The position numbers and the translations under genes were made by a program. Positions 49,901 through 58,900 of a stretch of DNA of 64,000 nt are shown here, one piece after another. The notes under the pieces are model-generated. The model saw only the letters and a program-made list of their open reading frames with translations. It ran no database searches and was not told where the DNA came from. The DNA comes from Flectonema sp. DT1601 (taxonomy: Eukaryota > Euglenozoa > Diplonemea > Diplonemida > Diplonemidae). Within the stretch, counting starts at the first letter, position 1. The number at the start of each line of letters is the position of its first letter. The stretch covers positions 372,001-436,000 of the forward strand of contig OZ025802.1 in NCBI GenBank assembly GCA_964019425.1. The letters run 5' to 3'.

Positions 49901-52442
49901 GACGGCATCAGGCGAAGACAGACCACGAGCCGAAGCGCCAGCCCAGGTGGAAGCGCAGACGACGGAAGCACAAGGAGCGGAAGCAGTAGGGCTGAGAGAC
50001 GAGCCAGCACAGGAAGTGGGACAACCCGAGGAAAAAGAGCCCCCATCCCCCGACCCCCCGTCGAAGGAGGAGAAGCTGTATGCGGTGGCGGTGGGATGGA
50101 AACCGGGAGTGTATGCATCGTGGGAGGAGGCGAAGGCACAGACGGAAGGGTGCCCGAATGCGACACACCAGAGTTTCTCCTCCAGGAAGGAGGCGGACAG
50201 GTTCGTAGAGAGGTGGCAGCCGGAGACCAGGGAACCGACCCGGGCCACGGAGGGAGTCAGCCCACGTAAGTGGTACGCAGTGGCGAGGGGCAGGGCGGTA
50301 GGCCTGTTCCAATGCTGGAACGAGGCGAACTCGATGGTGTCAGGCTACGCGGCGGCGAGACACAAGAGTTTCGCAAGCAAGGGGGAGGCGGAGGGATACC
50401 TCCGAACCCACCTGCTGGGGGAGGTGGTTGGCGAAGTAGGGACGAGGTACACCTTGGTGTACGCATGCGAGGAAGACCCGGTAACGGGCCGTCTGGGGGC
50501 GGCGGCGAGCTGGTTGGACACACACCGTTTCGAGGTGTTGGGCACATGGTCAGCTGGCCTGCCAGCGGGAGACACACACTGGGGGCGATACTTCGCAGCC
50601 CTGGTGGGGCTGGTAGCGGCCAAGGCGTGTGGAGGCCTCGTCCCAGCGGAGGCATCCCTGCTGCTGCGAGGAAGCACGACACACTGGTCGACGGACCAGA
50701 GAGAGGTGCTGGAGGAGGCGGAGTTGATGGGGAGGCGTACGACGCTGGTGGAGATGCCAGAGAGGATGAGAACACACGCGACGGAGGAGGCGGAAAAAGC
50801 GGCGAAGGAGGGCTCGACCTCAGTGACGGAAGCCGTGATGAAGGTTTTCACAGAGGGGGCAAAGAACTGCCTGGGACACGGGACACAGACGGGTCCCTTC
50901 ACGGTGCGGTGGGAGGGAAGACAACTGCGTCTGGAACCCCAGTACACAGAAGAGGGGACGGGATCGTCAGGCGGCCGAGAGTCGGTGGAAGGAGAAGACG
51001 CGAGGGTAGAGGGCCGAGACGAGCAGAGCCCGGTCCCAACCCCGAAGGGGGCCGTGCAAAGGGTAGAGGCGGGAGTCCTGGAGTTGAGCTCGGAAGGGTC
51101 GGAGGGAGATGACGATAGATCATCCTCCCCAGCGACAGGGCAGGACGAAGGGAACGGTTCCATGTCGGGAGGCTCCTTGGGGAGTCCAGGGACGTCGGAC
51201 ATGGAAGCGGAAGAACAGACGGACGAAAGGGACCAGTCAGTAGACCCGTCGGCAGCAGAGACCTCAGGCGAAAACCATCACCTGGCCGAGGACCTGCAAG
51301 CCGAGAAGGGGGACGAGCTGGACGAGACGTCCCACCACTCAGGAGAGCCACCGTCGTCAGACGGCATGGACGGAGTGGAGGGGTTGGAGGACCTGGAAGA
51401 CTCACAGTCGGAGATGGAAGTCGACGGAGATAATGTGACGGAAGGGTCAGTAGTCCAGTACGTCGAGGAGACGTCAGAGGACGTGGTCCAGGTGGCAGAG
51501 TCGGACACAGAGGAGGAGGGATCGTCAGACTCCCAAATGACCATGACGGTCGATGAACAGGAATGGGAAGAGGGAGCGGCGCCCGAGGGGAACACAGGTC
51601 AGATGGCCTGGATGCTGGGACTACACCCAGAAGGGGGGAACGCGGAAACACGACGGGAGGGCCAATCGGAGCCCCTTTCAAAGCTGGTGAACTCAGGCGA
51701 AACAAAACCAATGGCCGAGAGATCCAGTTTGGGGGCGAAGATGGGACCACGCGCAGTGGGTAGTGACGGGAGCGGGGAAGATGCAGAGAGATCGCCGGGC
51801 ACGGTGTCGACACCGAGCACGAGAGGGAGGACGAAGTACAGAAAGGGAATGGAGGAGGAGAGGGAGGAGTGTGTGTCGCCGAAGACAAATACGGGAAGGG
51901 GACGCACGAGAGGCCGGAAGGCAAAGACGGGGGCAAAGGGGGCCGGAAAGGAGGACCCAAGTCCGCAGGTGTTGCAGGCGGAAATGGGAGAGTCCACCCC
52001 GAGCTCAGGTGAACGGCAGGCGAGGAGGAGGTACAGGAAGGGAGAAGAGAGGGAGAGGATAGAGGTTCTCTCCCCAGACCCGAGCAGGAAAGCGAAGAGG
52101 AAGAGACGCAAGCAGAAGGAACCGGAGCCAGTGGAGGGCACCACGAGGGAACAGGCGCCGCGGAGTTACAACAGGAAACCCACACTGCGTCGGGTAGGTA
52201 AGGGAGACTCACCCGACACAATGGGGTACGCACACGGGCCCCCGGGCTCCCTGACCTCGTTCACGGACGCGGGCGTACGCCCGGAGCCGGCGGAACGAGA
52301 CGGACAAGGTGTGGCAGGAGCAGAGTTGGTCACAAGGTCGTCGTCACAGAGTGAGAAAAGCACCCAAGGAGAGATGAGGGAGAGAGAAGGGGATCCAACG
52401 CGAAGGGTCCTGGACTTCTCGTCGAAAGGGGGAAGGCGCTAG
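43920..52442 (+). CDS. Retrotransposon polyprotein: zinc fingers, OTU protease, RT, RLE region, USP protease, RNase H-like and hybrid-binding domains
   Basis: 2840 residues from ATG 43920-43922, directly after a 41-base A-tract. Residues 1-22 form a signal-peptide-like segment. Then, approximately: C2H2 finger 232-252; OTU 322-445 (GDGNCLFRSV, D328/C331; H438 in CHYDP); Cys/His fingers 490-552; RT 755-1030 (GGPSGLAPQHL, VKIDFSNAFN, QQGDPLGPLLFS, FYLDDG at 978-983); CCHC CRICSGPQDRQGYHASIC near 1285; endonuclease-like RPGDWYC...FDITVV (1343-1366); USP 1520-1750 (GLPNIGNSCYLDASVQCL, C about 1530; GHYVSYTW, H about 1729); RNase H-like 1830-1957; two RNase H1-type hybrid-binding domains 2052-2099 and 2117-2164 (YAVAVGWKPGVYASWEEA); second RNase H-like 2176-2290; acidic then basic disordered tail. 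RT uses YLDD rather than the usual LINE (Y/F)ADD. Both RNase H-like modules lack clear acidic residues. Both protease triads look intact. Confidence 0.85.
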   Translation: MEKTMLLCGYVLLWALLSGTRAQQTSGVGKQRLAPVPGGWHTPLFTTLDKGPLFSSRISRRVTRPIPPHPFVTPNSSNSPNNTASGRAFQHGREGVWVPWRGTETAGNRVRRDHPKPPPDKGGRELLKRASPKVASKAARRLERRRRKLLKERQERWERWVGELEKFHARRERFRAETERPRKNKAETPKKRRAGPERDWTKPGGHKAEPRPWYARPSDLAGGGQSKERTKCPVVGCSVWVRGDLEYHFKQHLKGVVPGEVTAQMASDRLGKQICKACGELSTGLVHQTVRCREMLDLKGRLGVATGPAPELASLKCEGAKVFRVIGDGNCLFRSVCQLLETPEGWKGRHGELRRRTAGCLTKNRERFEVFFQDADAFGVYARALEEDGCWGDALALQVMAEDLQCRFVVVVRTETLVVEGPSDPKQTLVLTLQNGCHYDPVEASEDCVARLLQSARRLELVSPGPLSQAAGGEPAVLQTASRQAQLHECPQAECPKHKGGFEEWAELLRHVDEHAFSGNPLTHGQLARLGLRECPVCCGIIGQDQPMHPGCSEKLQKVQLGDVYTAFRKRVLESQSFPSLEEIASRRRPIAKKLPVPLLHHLGRALKLALDLVVERNDEWAWKLLLMLPTCTLRRIRRGGRRLSTSNLTGAVDDLQAWIRGDFEGLWKAAAPRKATGRPAVKEAGQKGRNDRATSLAREGCLSQAISALDAPPPAERTEKVLEQMRTLHPRASGPPSATAGQEVQIAEVELLACLRSFHRGSSGGPSGLAPQHLKDVVERGEVPGLVASITEVVRILANGRAPREVAPLLAGANLTALEKEGKPGEHRPVAVGETWRRLVAKILCGAYRSQARSSLLEVRQLGVAVSGGVEAAVHTRHEFRAEHALSSQKVFVKIDFSNAFNCVKRGAFLDSTRDTLLESWVSWCYGAPTWLLFGDERLSSEEGAQQGDPLGPLLFSLAIKPALQKVLEAKPELACFYLDDGLVAGTLEQVDKALQILQKETAELGLTLRPDKCQTHVLDSAQNTLPLGWGLEGMRPPLYNGDFLGAPFGTEEHCQEFVDRKVAQLEKKAELLADLQDRQVAMVLLRQCMGFCKVTHLMRCCTHGKMDTSMRKVDELMRSTASRVLGLTLEGPKWMQAQLPTRMGGLGLRSCAEHRGAALLGSLELVQGVSKSLWEGFKGVLMPALKKGLNLALPEELRIEEDGPGPNPQRLSSAKLDQVKRDCLLAGANDPRDKGRLLSLRMDKASAWLQQADEECAMDPETFRIACGMRLGAALFAEGAVCRICSGPQDRQGYHASICIKNGHVHQRHERVKEEFISIFKQAGLPLLREPSHLLGPNKQRPGDWYCQEGLREGRGRAFDITVVNPGKIKLYKTPGQAAREAESLKGNKYAEQCTKHGINFSTIALEAYGGMGREAVGTLKKLVQICATNSTVPHREIAGEMARRISTSVVVATAEALRAREASVAMDSVNPLPRTKPPPEMTEKPTSQEREPRPRAETEEIQQPEVMRQSAGPPPTMRGLPNIGNSCYLDASVQCLLKGTALTQVLTGKEEVGMSGLLSGVVKGSGECLEKLSEMFDPLQDRRQGEVVGTLTSIVDALLEEKKEVCEPLFSAVQLKQLVCTGCADASGSTDELTLIPLSGRTPQVRLQPTKERVERSCEKLCGSNEATLEESFASLPSSLIFQRDKQDTQGSLGWEERFQVQVGERVMTYQQTGAIAHLGSDNAGHYVSYTWDGVGWQKQDDKAISQVSTEEIHGTKPVVVVYSRVEGSTQEDVGVPVRWIPVANKDRMEVREAPPSEEDTAGYTSREEAECVLRTRVVGGQTQRKLLLLVSSVWNAEMEKLGAAACLIHMGTLDRRFTWSGCLPTWDEATAEYVAALLGLNAIRERSQLLGGETQIEVVIPQQGWGAEQQEALKLVALPSVIEHQVTESSRGVENLALWEAESAAWDEPVELSEDGLDYLVIELEMNLGLSQLRGKAAEPDESQSLPGGSTASGEDRPRAEAPAQVEAQTTEAQGAEAVGLRDEPAQEVGQPEEKEPPSPDPPSKEEKLYAVAVGWKPGVYASWEEAKAQTEGCPNATHQSFSSRKEADRFVERWQPETREPTRATEGVSPRKWYAVARGRAVGLFQCWNEANSMVSGYAAARHKSFASKGEAEGYLRTHLLGEVVGEVGTRYTLVYACEEDPVTGRLGAAASWLDTHRFEVLGTWSAGLPAGDTHWGRYFAALVGLVAAKACGGLVPAEASLLLRGSTTHWSTDQREVLEEAELMGRRTTLVEMPERMRTHATEEAEKAAKEGSTSVTEAVMKVFTEGAKNCLGHGTQTGPFTVRWEGRQLRLEPQYTEEGTGSSGGRESVEGEDARVEGRDEQSPVPTPKGAVQRVEAGVLELSSEGSEGDDDRSSSPATGQDEGNGSMSGGSLGSPGTSDMEAEEQTDERDQSVDPSAAETSGENHHLAEDLQAEKGDELDETSHHSGEPPSSDGMDGVEGLEDLEDSQSEMEVDGDNVTEGSVVQYVEETSEDVVQVAESDTEEEGSSDSQMTMTVDEQEWEEGAAPEGNTGQMAWMLGLHPEGGNAETRREGQSEPLSKLVNSGETKPMAERSSLGAKMGPRAVGSDGSGEDAERSPGTVSTPSTRGRTKYRKGMEEEREECVSPKTNTGRGRTRGRKAKTGAKGAGKEDPSPQVLQAEMGESTPSSGERQARRRYRKGEERERIEVLSPDPSRKAKRKRRKQKEPEPVEGTTREQAPRSYNRKPTLRRVGKGDSPDTMGYAHGPPGSLTSFTDAGVRPEPAERDGQGVAGAELVTRSSSQSEKSTQGEMREREGDPTRRVLDFSSKGGRR

Positions 52443-53177
52443 GGACTCCACGAAGGAGGTCTCAAGAGTCGAGGAAAAGACAGAGCCAAGACCCCAGAGC
52501 CAACCCAAAACACATGGTAGAGGACGAGGGAGAACAAGAGCGGGAGCGAGGTTAGAAACGTGACCAAAGCCCCCGCGAAGCAGGAGACACAACCTGCAAC
52601 CAGACCCCCCCAAAAGAAAAAAAACCCCGGTCAACGAGGCAAACTCGGACCAAAACATGCTTTTCACCCCCCCCAGGAAACACCGACCAGTGGAGCCAAA
52701 GGCCGCACACATATTATAAAAATCAAAGGCCGCCCCCCAACCCAAGAAAAGGATGAAAAACTTTCAAGCGAAAAAACTTGACGTCCGTACGCCCCAGAGA
52801 TCAAAGGACGGACGACTCACACCCCCTTCTTTCGCCCCATTTTATTTACTGGTACAGCGACAAATGTAAAGCTGGGTAGACGACGAATTATCTTTTGTGC
52901 ACAGAGACAAGGGATCCATGAGAACAAAGGATCAAGAGAAGAAGGGCACATTCCCCATCCCAAAACCAGAAACATGAGAACTCATTAAATTGAAGGGTCA
53001 TGTCTTTTCAAGTCGAAAAATGCTTAAATGCTAAAGAAGACTGTCGTCCCCAGCTCGCGGGTTTTCCCTGTCGCTGTATGTCGAGACAACGATCAGAGTC
53101 AGAAGAAGGATTGTACTAATTAACAGTATAATGAAAAAGGACAAAGAGAGTAGTTTCCATTTTATCTTCCCGAATAT
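52443..53177 (+). other. 3' UTR of retrotransposon copy 1
   Basis: About 735 bases after the stop. The first 300 are A/C-rich and the rest AT-rich. It ends TTTATCTTCCCGAATAT and an 8-base A-run directly joined to the 5' end of copy 2. No long poly-A tail. Confidence 0.6.
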
Positions 53178-53222
53178 AAAAAAAACCAACGATTCTAAAG
53201 CTACAGTTTCTGTACTTTATTG

Positions 53223-53408
53223 TTTTTTCCCTCCCTCGCCCCATCCCCGTCAGCGAGTAGGAAAGCGCAGCTAGGAATTTTTCCACGCAAGCGGATCCCA
53301 CAACCCGACCACCCTTCCCCACGCTCACCCCATCCACCCTCCCCCACCCCAACAAAAGAAGAAAACGGCGGCAGCCACGTGACACACTCGTGTTCGTGTA
53401 GCGAAGCG
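53223..53408 (+). repeat. 186-bp leader module, copy 2a
   Basis: Same module as 41980-42165 with the copy-2-specific base (GAAGAAAACGG). Confidence 0.9.
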
Positions 53409-53684
53409 TTTCGGCGACTTCGAAGACGACGACGACGACGACGTAGAAGAGACGGTGTATGTGACTGACCTTCTTCTTCCTTATTTATTTGTTTACTTTT
53501 GTTAATTACTTCCTCTTAATTTCATTCCTCTCTTAGATTGTTGTTTATTTGCTTATTTATTTGTTTGTTTATTTGTCTGTTTATCTGTCTGTATATTCTG
53601 TTACTATCTGTTATTTTGTTACATTTATCTGTCTACATTAGAGTACATTTTTGTTATTGTTAAATTAAAACATCTTCTTCACAG

Positions 53685-53870
53685 TTTTTTCCCTCCCTCG
53701 CCCCATCCCCGTCAGCGAGTAGGAAAGCGCAGCTAGGAATTTTTCCACGCAAGCGGATCCCACAACCCGACCACCCTTCCCCACGCTCACCCCATCCACC
53801 CTCCCCCACCCCAACAAAAGAAGAAAACGGCGGCAGCCACGTGACACACTCGTGTTCGTGTAGCGAAGCG
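53685..53870 (+). repeat. 186-bp leader module, copy 2b
   Basis: Identical to 53223-53408, including the diagnostic base that differs from both modules of copy 1. Confidence 0.9.
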
Positions 53871-53929
53871 CTTAGCGCTTTAAAGTCTTTTAAGTCGCAG
53901 AAGTCGCCCCCGTCGCCCCCCGACCCCCA

Positions 53930-53994
53930 CAGGGTATTGAACCCAGGTGGACCAGAAGACAGACGGTGACAAAAACCACTGCACCAAAGTATAT
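53930..53994 (-). other. tRNA-like segment with pol III A and B boxes, copy 2
   Basis: Same as 42690-42755; box A reads TGGTGCAGTGG here, box B is unchanged. Confidence 0.5.
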
Positions 53995-54009
53995 TGTTGA
54001 AAAAAAAAA

Positions 54010-54738
54010 TTTTTTTTTTTTTTTTTGGTTACACTCGTCTGTGCTTCCAGACTCTTTGTTTTTGTTCTTTTCACTTCTTTGTTTTGTCTTTCTTTTATAC
54101 TTTCTTTTGGTTTAAGTCTGACAAATTGGAAAACACGGGAAACATAGGTAGGCTCCGCCTGAGGACGTAAGAAGAGCGGCAACGGGAAAAAATAAATGGT
54201 CACGCGTCCTTGAAATTGGACACACGAAGCTAATTCGGTTACCATTCCTACCATCGATAAGGAAAAACAAAGAATCGAGCATATAACTAGAGCGGTGGTC
54301 AAAGACCACTTGAACAGCCCGAAGGCCTGCCCTCAAGAGAAATTTATAAGGAGAATAGGAGAAAAAGGAGACAGGAGTGTTGGAAGAGACACTGCGACAA
54401 CACCGAAGGTGATGTGCAGTTACCCAACCAGGAGATGATTGATAATGATGAAAATACTAAATATTGATAAAACACTTAAATGGCGACTACGTGTCACCTA
54501 CACAATTCCAAAGTCTCAGGTTGGATGCTTGTTCCATCCACCTGATCAACATCGCTACTGAAGGAAGCCAGCTGGTGGCAAAGATTGAGCCAAGACTGGC
54601 AGGAATGCCGTTGATGAGGATTAGATCACTTGATCGGTCCCATTTGCCTGTCAATGTAGAAAAGCCAAGGATTTCATATCTGGCTGCATCGAGTTTCTGT
54701 GATGGACAGCCTACGAGTAGGTGGAGTTGGTTGGATGG
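54010..54738 (-). mobile_element. Recent 5'-truncated LINE (subfamily B) inserted antisense in the leader of copy 2
   Basis: Reverse complement of 39041-39757, nearly identical, with its poly-A tail as the T-run 54010-54026. Copy 1 lacks it at the matching site (42768-42782). Flanking GAAAAAA...TTTTT (53999-54014 and 54740-54751) fits a target-site duplication. It contains the CCHC end of the LINE ORF and the full 3' UTR with stem-loop 54295-54309. Confidence 0.85.
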
Positions 54739-55242
54739 AGAAAAAATTTTTATTGTTTATTATATATATTAATTGGTCATATTTATTTAGAAGAATTTGG
54801 TATTACTTGTCGTTGTTTATTTAGAAAATACTAAGGAAGAAAGAGGAAGAAAAAAAAAAAAAAAAAAAAAAAAAAAAGAAATTAGATTTTGCATAGGCAT
54901 ACTTGCAGAGGAGGAGATAAACGCGGGTCCTTCAGTAAGCTCTAGTACATCGGCGGGGTAGGAAAAAAAAAAAAAAAAAAAAAAAAAAGCTCATCTATCT
55001 TCGGTCTACGAACGCTTTGAGTCGGCCAGCAGTCACAAACGGACATTGAAGGCGCGGATAATTGTTGTTGCTGTGGAAACCTTGCTCTGCTGAAGAAGGA
55101 GTTGAAATTTTCCCCACCTGCATTCTGATTCGAGTTGTCTTCGAGAGTACTTTGCTTTGGTCAAAAAAAAGTTACTTATTCATCCAGCACATACGTCCTT
55201 CTCAGCTTTTCTGGAGACTGGACCGCTGGTGAACGCGCAAAC

Positions 55243-55517
55243 AGAACAAATTTTTTCTTTTGTTCTTCATTAAAACTACACTGAGACACGGTCTTCCGCA
55301 ATACATCGCACGAACAGAACATATCCTTTCTTGTTCTCGTTTAAACACCGCTTTAAGACAGCGAAAAGAGCATATCCTTTTTTTTGTTCTTGTTTAAACT
55401 CTGCTTTGATACACGGTCTTCCGCTAGTCAGCGCGCGAGAAGAACATATCTTTTCTTGTTCTCGTTTAAACTTTGCTTTTAAGACCTGCAAACAGAGCAT
55501 ATCTTTTTTTTGTTCCT
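55243..55517 (+). repeat. Five imperfect palindromic repeats in the leader, copy 2
   Basis: Counterpart of 43279-43553 with a few base changes; the AGAACA...TGTTCT arms are kept. Confidence 0.6.
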
Positions 55518-55694
55518 GTTAAAACTCTTTTTTAAGACAAAGCGTTACGAATCAGCCTGCGGGAGAGGAGAAGGAAGAACTCTCTCACTAGCTTTGTTTG
55601 GTGCCCGTGGTGGTGACTACCATTCTGCGTCGGAACTGTACGGGGGTGACCGCATAGACAGAAGAGTTCGGAAAGCGGAGGATACGCGAGCCAG

Positions 55695-55696
<2 letters not shown>

Positions 55697-55751
<55 letters not shown>
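55697..55751 (+). repeat. Long A-tract in the leader of copy 2
   Basis: About 55 A residues, against about 27 at the equivalent place in copy 1 (43730-43756). Position is conserved and length is not. Confidence 0.8.
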
Positions 55752-55754
<3 letters not shown>

Positions 55755-55875
55755 ACTCCACACACACGTACAGGGCTAACAAGGAGAAGAGCAGGTAAGT
55801 CGATTGTCTTTTTTCGGGTTCCATACACAAATCATCCACAGCGAAGAGAACGGAAAAGGAAGAGTAGCAAAAAAA

Positions 55876-55907
<32 letters not shown>

Positions 55908-55923
55908 AAAAAAAAAAGAGAGA

Positions 55924-58900
55924 ATGGAGAAAACAATGTTACTGTGTGGGTACGTGCTGCTGTGGGCACTACTAAGTGGAACGAGGGCGCAACAGACGTC
56001 CGGAGTGGGTAAGCAGAGGTTAGCCCCAGTGCCAGGCGGATGGCACACCCCTCTTTTCACAACGCTGGACAAAGGCCCACTGTTTTCATCGCGCATCAGC
56101 CGACGCGTAACACGCCCGATCCCCCCGCACCCATTTATAACCCCCAACAGCTCAAACAGCCCCAACAATACGGCAAGCGGACGCGCTTTCCAACATGGAC
56201 GAGAGGGGGTGTGGGTCCCGCGGAGGGGAACGGAAACGGCCGGGAACCGGGTGAGGCGAGACCACCCAAAGCCACCTCCAGACAAGGGAGGAAGGGAGCT
56301 CCTGAAGAGGGCGTCCCCGAAAGTGGCGTCCAAGGCGGCAAGGCGGCTGGAAAGGAGGAGGAGGAAGCTGCTGAAGGAACGGCAGGAGAGGTGGGAGCGG
56401 TGGGCGGGAGAGTTGGAGAAGTTCCACGCCAGGCGAGAGAGGTTCCGCGCGGAGACAGAGAGGCCAAGGAAGAACAAGGCGGAGACACCGAAGAAGCGAC
56501 GGGCAGGGCCCGAAAGGGACTGGACAAAGCCAGGAGGGTACAAGGCGGAGCCCAGACCATGGTATGCGAGGCCGTCAGACCTGGCAGGAGGAGGGCAAAG
56601 CAAGGAGAGGACGAAGTGCCCGGTGGTGGGGTGCAGCGTCTGGGTGAGGGGTGACCTAGAGTACCACTTCAAACAACACCTGAAGGGAGTGGTACCGGGG
56701 GAGGTAACGGCCCAGATGGCATCCGACAGACTCGGAAAGCAGATCTGCAAGGCCTGCGGGGAGCTGAGTACCGGATTGGTGCACCAGACAGTGAGGTGTC
56801 GGGAGATGTTGGACCTCAAGGGACGGCTGGGGGTAGCGACGGGACCCACGCCGGAACTGGCAAGCCTGAAGTGCGAGGGAGCAAAAGTATTCCGGGTGAT
56901 TGGGGATGGGAATTGCCTGTTCAGGAGTGTGTGCCAACTCCTAGAGACGCCAGAGGGGTGGAAGGGCAGACATGGAGAGCTCCGCAGGAGAACGGCAGGA
57001 TACCTGACCAAGAACAGGGAAAGGTTCGAGGTCTTCTTCCAGGACGCGGACGCATTCGGAGTATATGCGAGGGCGTTGGAAGAGGATGGATGCTGGGGCG
57101 ATGCATTGGCCCTACAGGTCATGGCAGAGGACCTACAGTGCCGCTTCGTCGTCGTGGTGAGGACGGAAACGCTGGTGGTGGAAGGGCCATCGGACCCGAA
57201 GCGGACGCTGGTCTTGACCCTGCAAAACGGGTGCCACTACGACCCAGTGGAGGCATCCGAGGACTGCGTCGCGCGGCTGCTACAGAGCGCCCGGAGGTTG
57301 GAGTTAGTGTCGCCAGGCCCGCTGTCGCAAGCAGCAGGAGGCGAGCCGGCAGTGCTGCAGACAGCCTCCCGACAGGCCCAGCTGCACGAGTGCCCCCAAG
57401 CGGAGTGCCCGAAACACAAGGGAGGCTTCGAGGAGTGGGCGGAGCTCCTAAGACACGTGGACGAGCACGCATTCAGTGGCAACCCGCTGACGCATGGACA
57501 GTTGGCGAGGCTAGGCCTCCGGGAATGTCCGGTGTGCTGTGGGATCATCGGGCAGGACCAGCCGATGCATCCGGGGTGCAGTGAGAAACTGCAGAAGGTC
57601 CAACTGGGGGACGTGTACACGGCGTTCCGGAAGCGGGTGCTGGAGAGCCAGAGCTTCCCCTCTTTGGAGGAAATAGCCAGCAGGAGGAGGCCGATAGCGA
57701 AGAAGCTGCCGGTGTCCCTGTTGCATCATCTGGGGCGAGCACTCAAGCTGTCGCTCGACCTAGTCGTGGAGCGGAACGATGAGTGGGCATGGAAGCTGCT
57801 CTTGATGCTCCCGACATGTACACTGCGGAGGATACGGAGGGGGGGTAGGAGGTTGTCGACCAGCGATCTGACAGGGGCGGTCGACGACCTGCAAGCATGG
57901 ATTCGGGGGGAATTTGAGGGACTGTGGAAAGCGGCGGCCCCCCGCAAGGCGACGGGAAGGCCAGCAGTGAAAGAGGCGGGGCAAAAAGGAAGGAACGACA
58001 GGGCCACGTCGCTAGCGAGGGAGGGTTGCCTGTCACAGGCGATCTCGGCCCTAGACGCGCCGCCGCCAGCAGAACGAACCGAGAAGGTGCTGGAGCAGAT
58101 GCGCACCCTACACCCGAGGGCGAGCGGACCCCCATCGGCCACGGCAGGGCAGGAGGTGCAGATAGCAGAGGTGGAGCTGCTAGCATGCCTACGCTCCTTC
58201 CACAGGGGGTCGAGTGGAGGGCCTTCGGGCCTCGCGCCGCAACACCTGAAGGACGTGGTGGAGCGGGGTGAGGTGCCGGGGCTGGTAGCCTCGATCACGG
58301 AGGTGGTGAGGATTCTGGCGAACGGGAGGGCGCCGCGGGAAGTAGCGCCGCTGCTGGCGGGGGCGAACCTGACGGCGCTGGAGAAAGAAGGGAAGCCGGG
58401 GGAGCACCGGCCAGTCGCGGTGGGGGAAACATGGAGGCGGCTGGTGGCGAAGATCCTGTGCGGGGCATACAGGTCCCAGGCGAGGAGCTCGTTGCTAGAA
58501 GTGAGACAACTGGGAGTAGCGGTGTCGGGGGGAGTGGAGGCGGCGGTGCACACCCTGCATGAGTTCCGCGCGGAGCACGCGCTCTCGTCACAGAAAGTGT
58601 TCGTGAAGATAGACTTCTCGAACGCCTTCAACTGCGTGAAGAGGGGGGCGTTCCTGGATTCGACGAGGGATACCCTGCTGGAGAGCTGGGTCAGCTGGTG
58701 TTACGGAGCGCCGACGTGGTTGCTATTTGGGGACGAGAGGCTGAGCTCGGAGGAGGGTGCTCAGCAGGGGGATCCGTTGGGTCCCTTGCTGTTCTCGTTG
58801 GCAATCAAGCCGGCGCTGCAGAAGGTGTTAGAGGCGAAGCCGGAGTTGGCGTGCTTCTACCTGGACGATGGGCTGGTGGCGGGCACCCTGGAACAGGTGG

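Larger units (their letters stand above)
41943..53177 (+). mobile_element. Complete large non-LTR retrotransposon with RLE, OTU and USP domains, copy 1
   Basis: About 11.2 kb. The left boundary is set by the first base shared with copy 2 (CCAACGATTCTAAAGC) after an A-run at both sites; the right boundary is the A-run that precedes copy 2. Parts in order: duplicated 186-bp module; tRNA-like segment (antisense); A-tracts; five palindromic repeats; A-tract leader; single ORF 43920-52442; 3' UTR of about 735 bases. No long terminal repeats, integrase or APE endonuclease. RT plus a C-terminal CCHC and RPGD/FDITVV endonuclease-like region places it among restriction-like-endonuclease LINEs (R2/NeSL/CRE/HERO-like). 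It appears intact. Confidence 0.82.

Noticed and set aside
41980-53870. The paired 186-bp modules as LTRs of an LTR retrotransposon.
   Set aside because: They lie about 280 bases apart, both in the 5' leader, with no integrase or protease-RT-RNase H order of LTR elements; the ORF is that of a non-LTR element.
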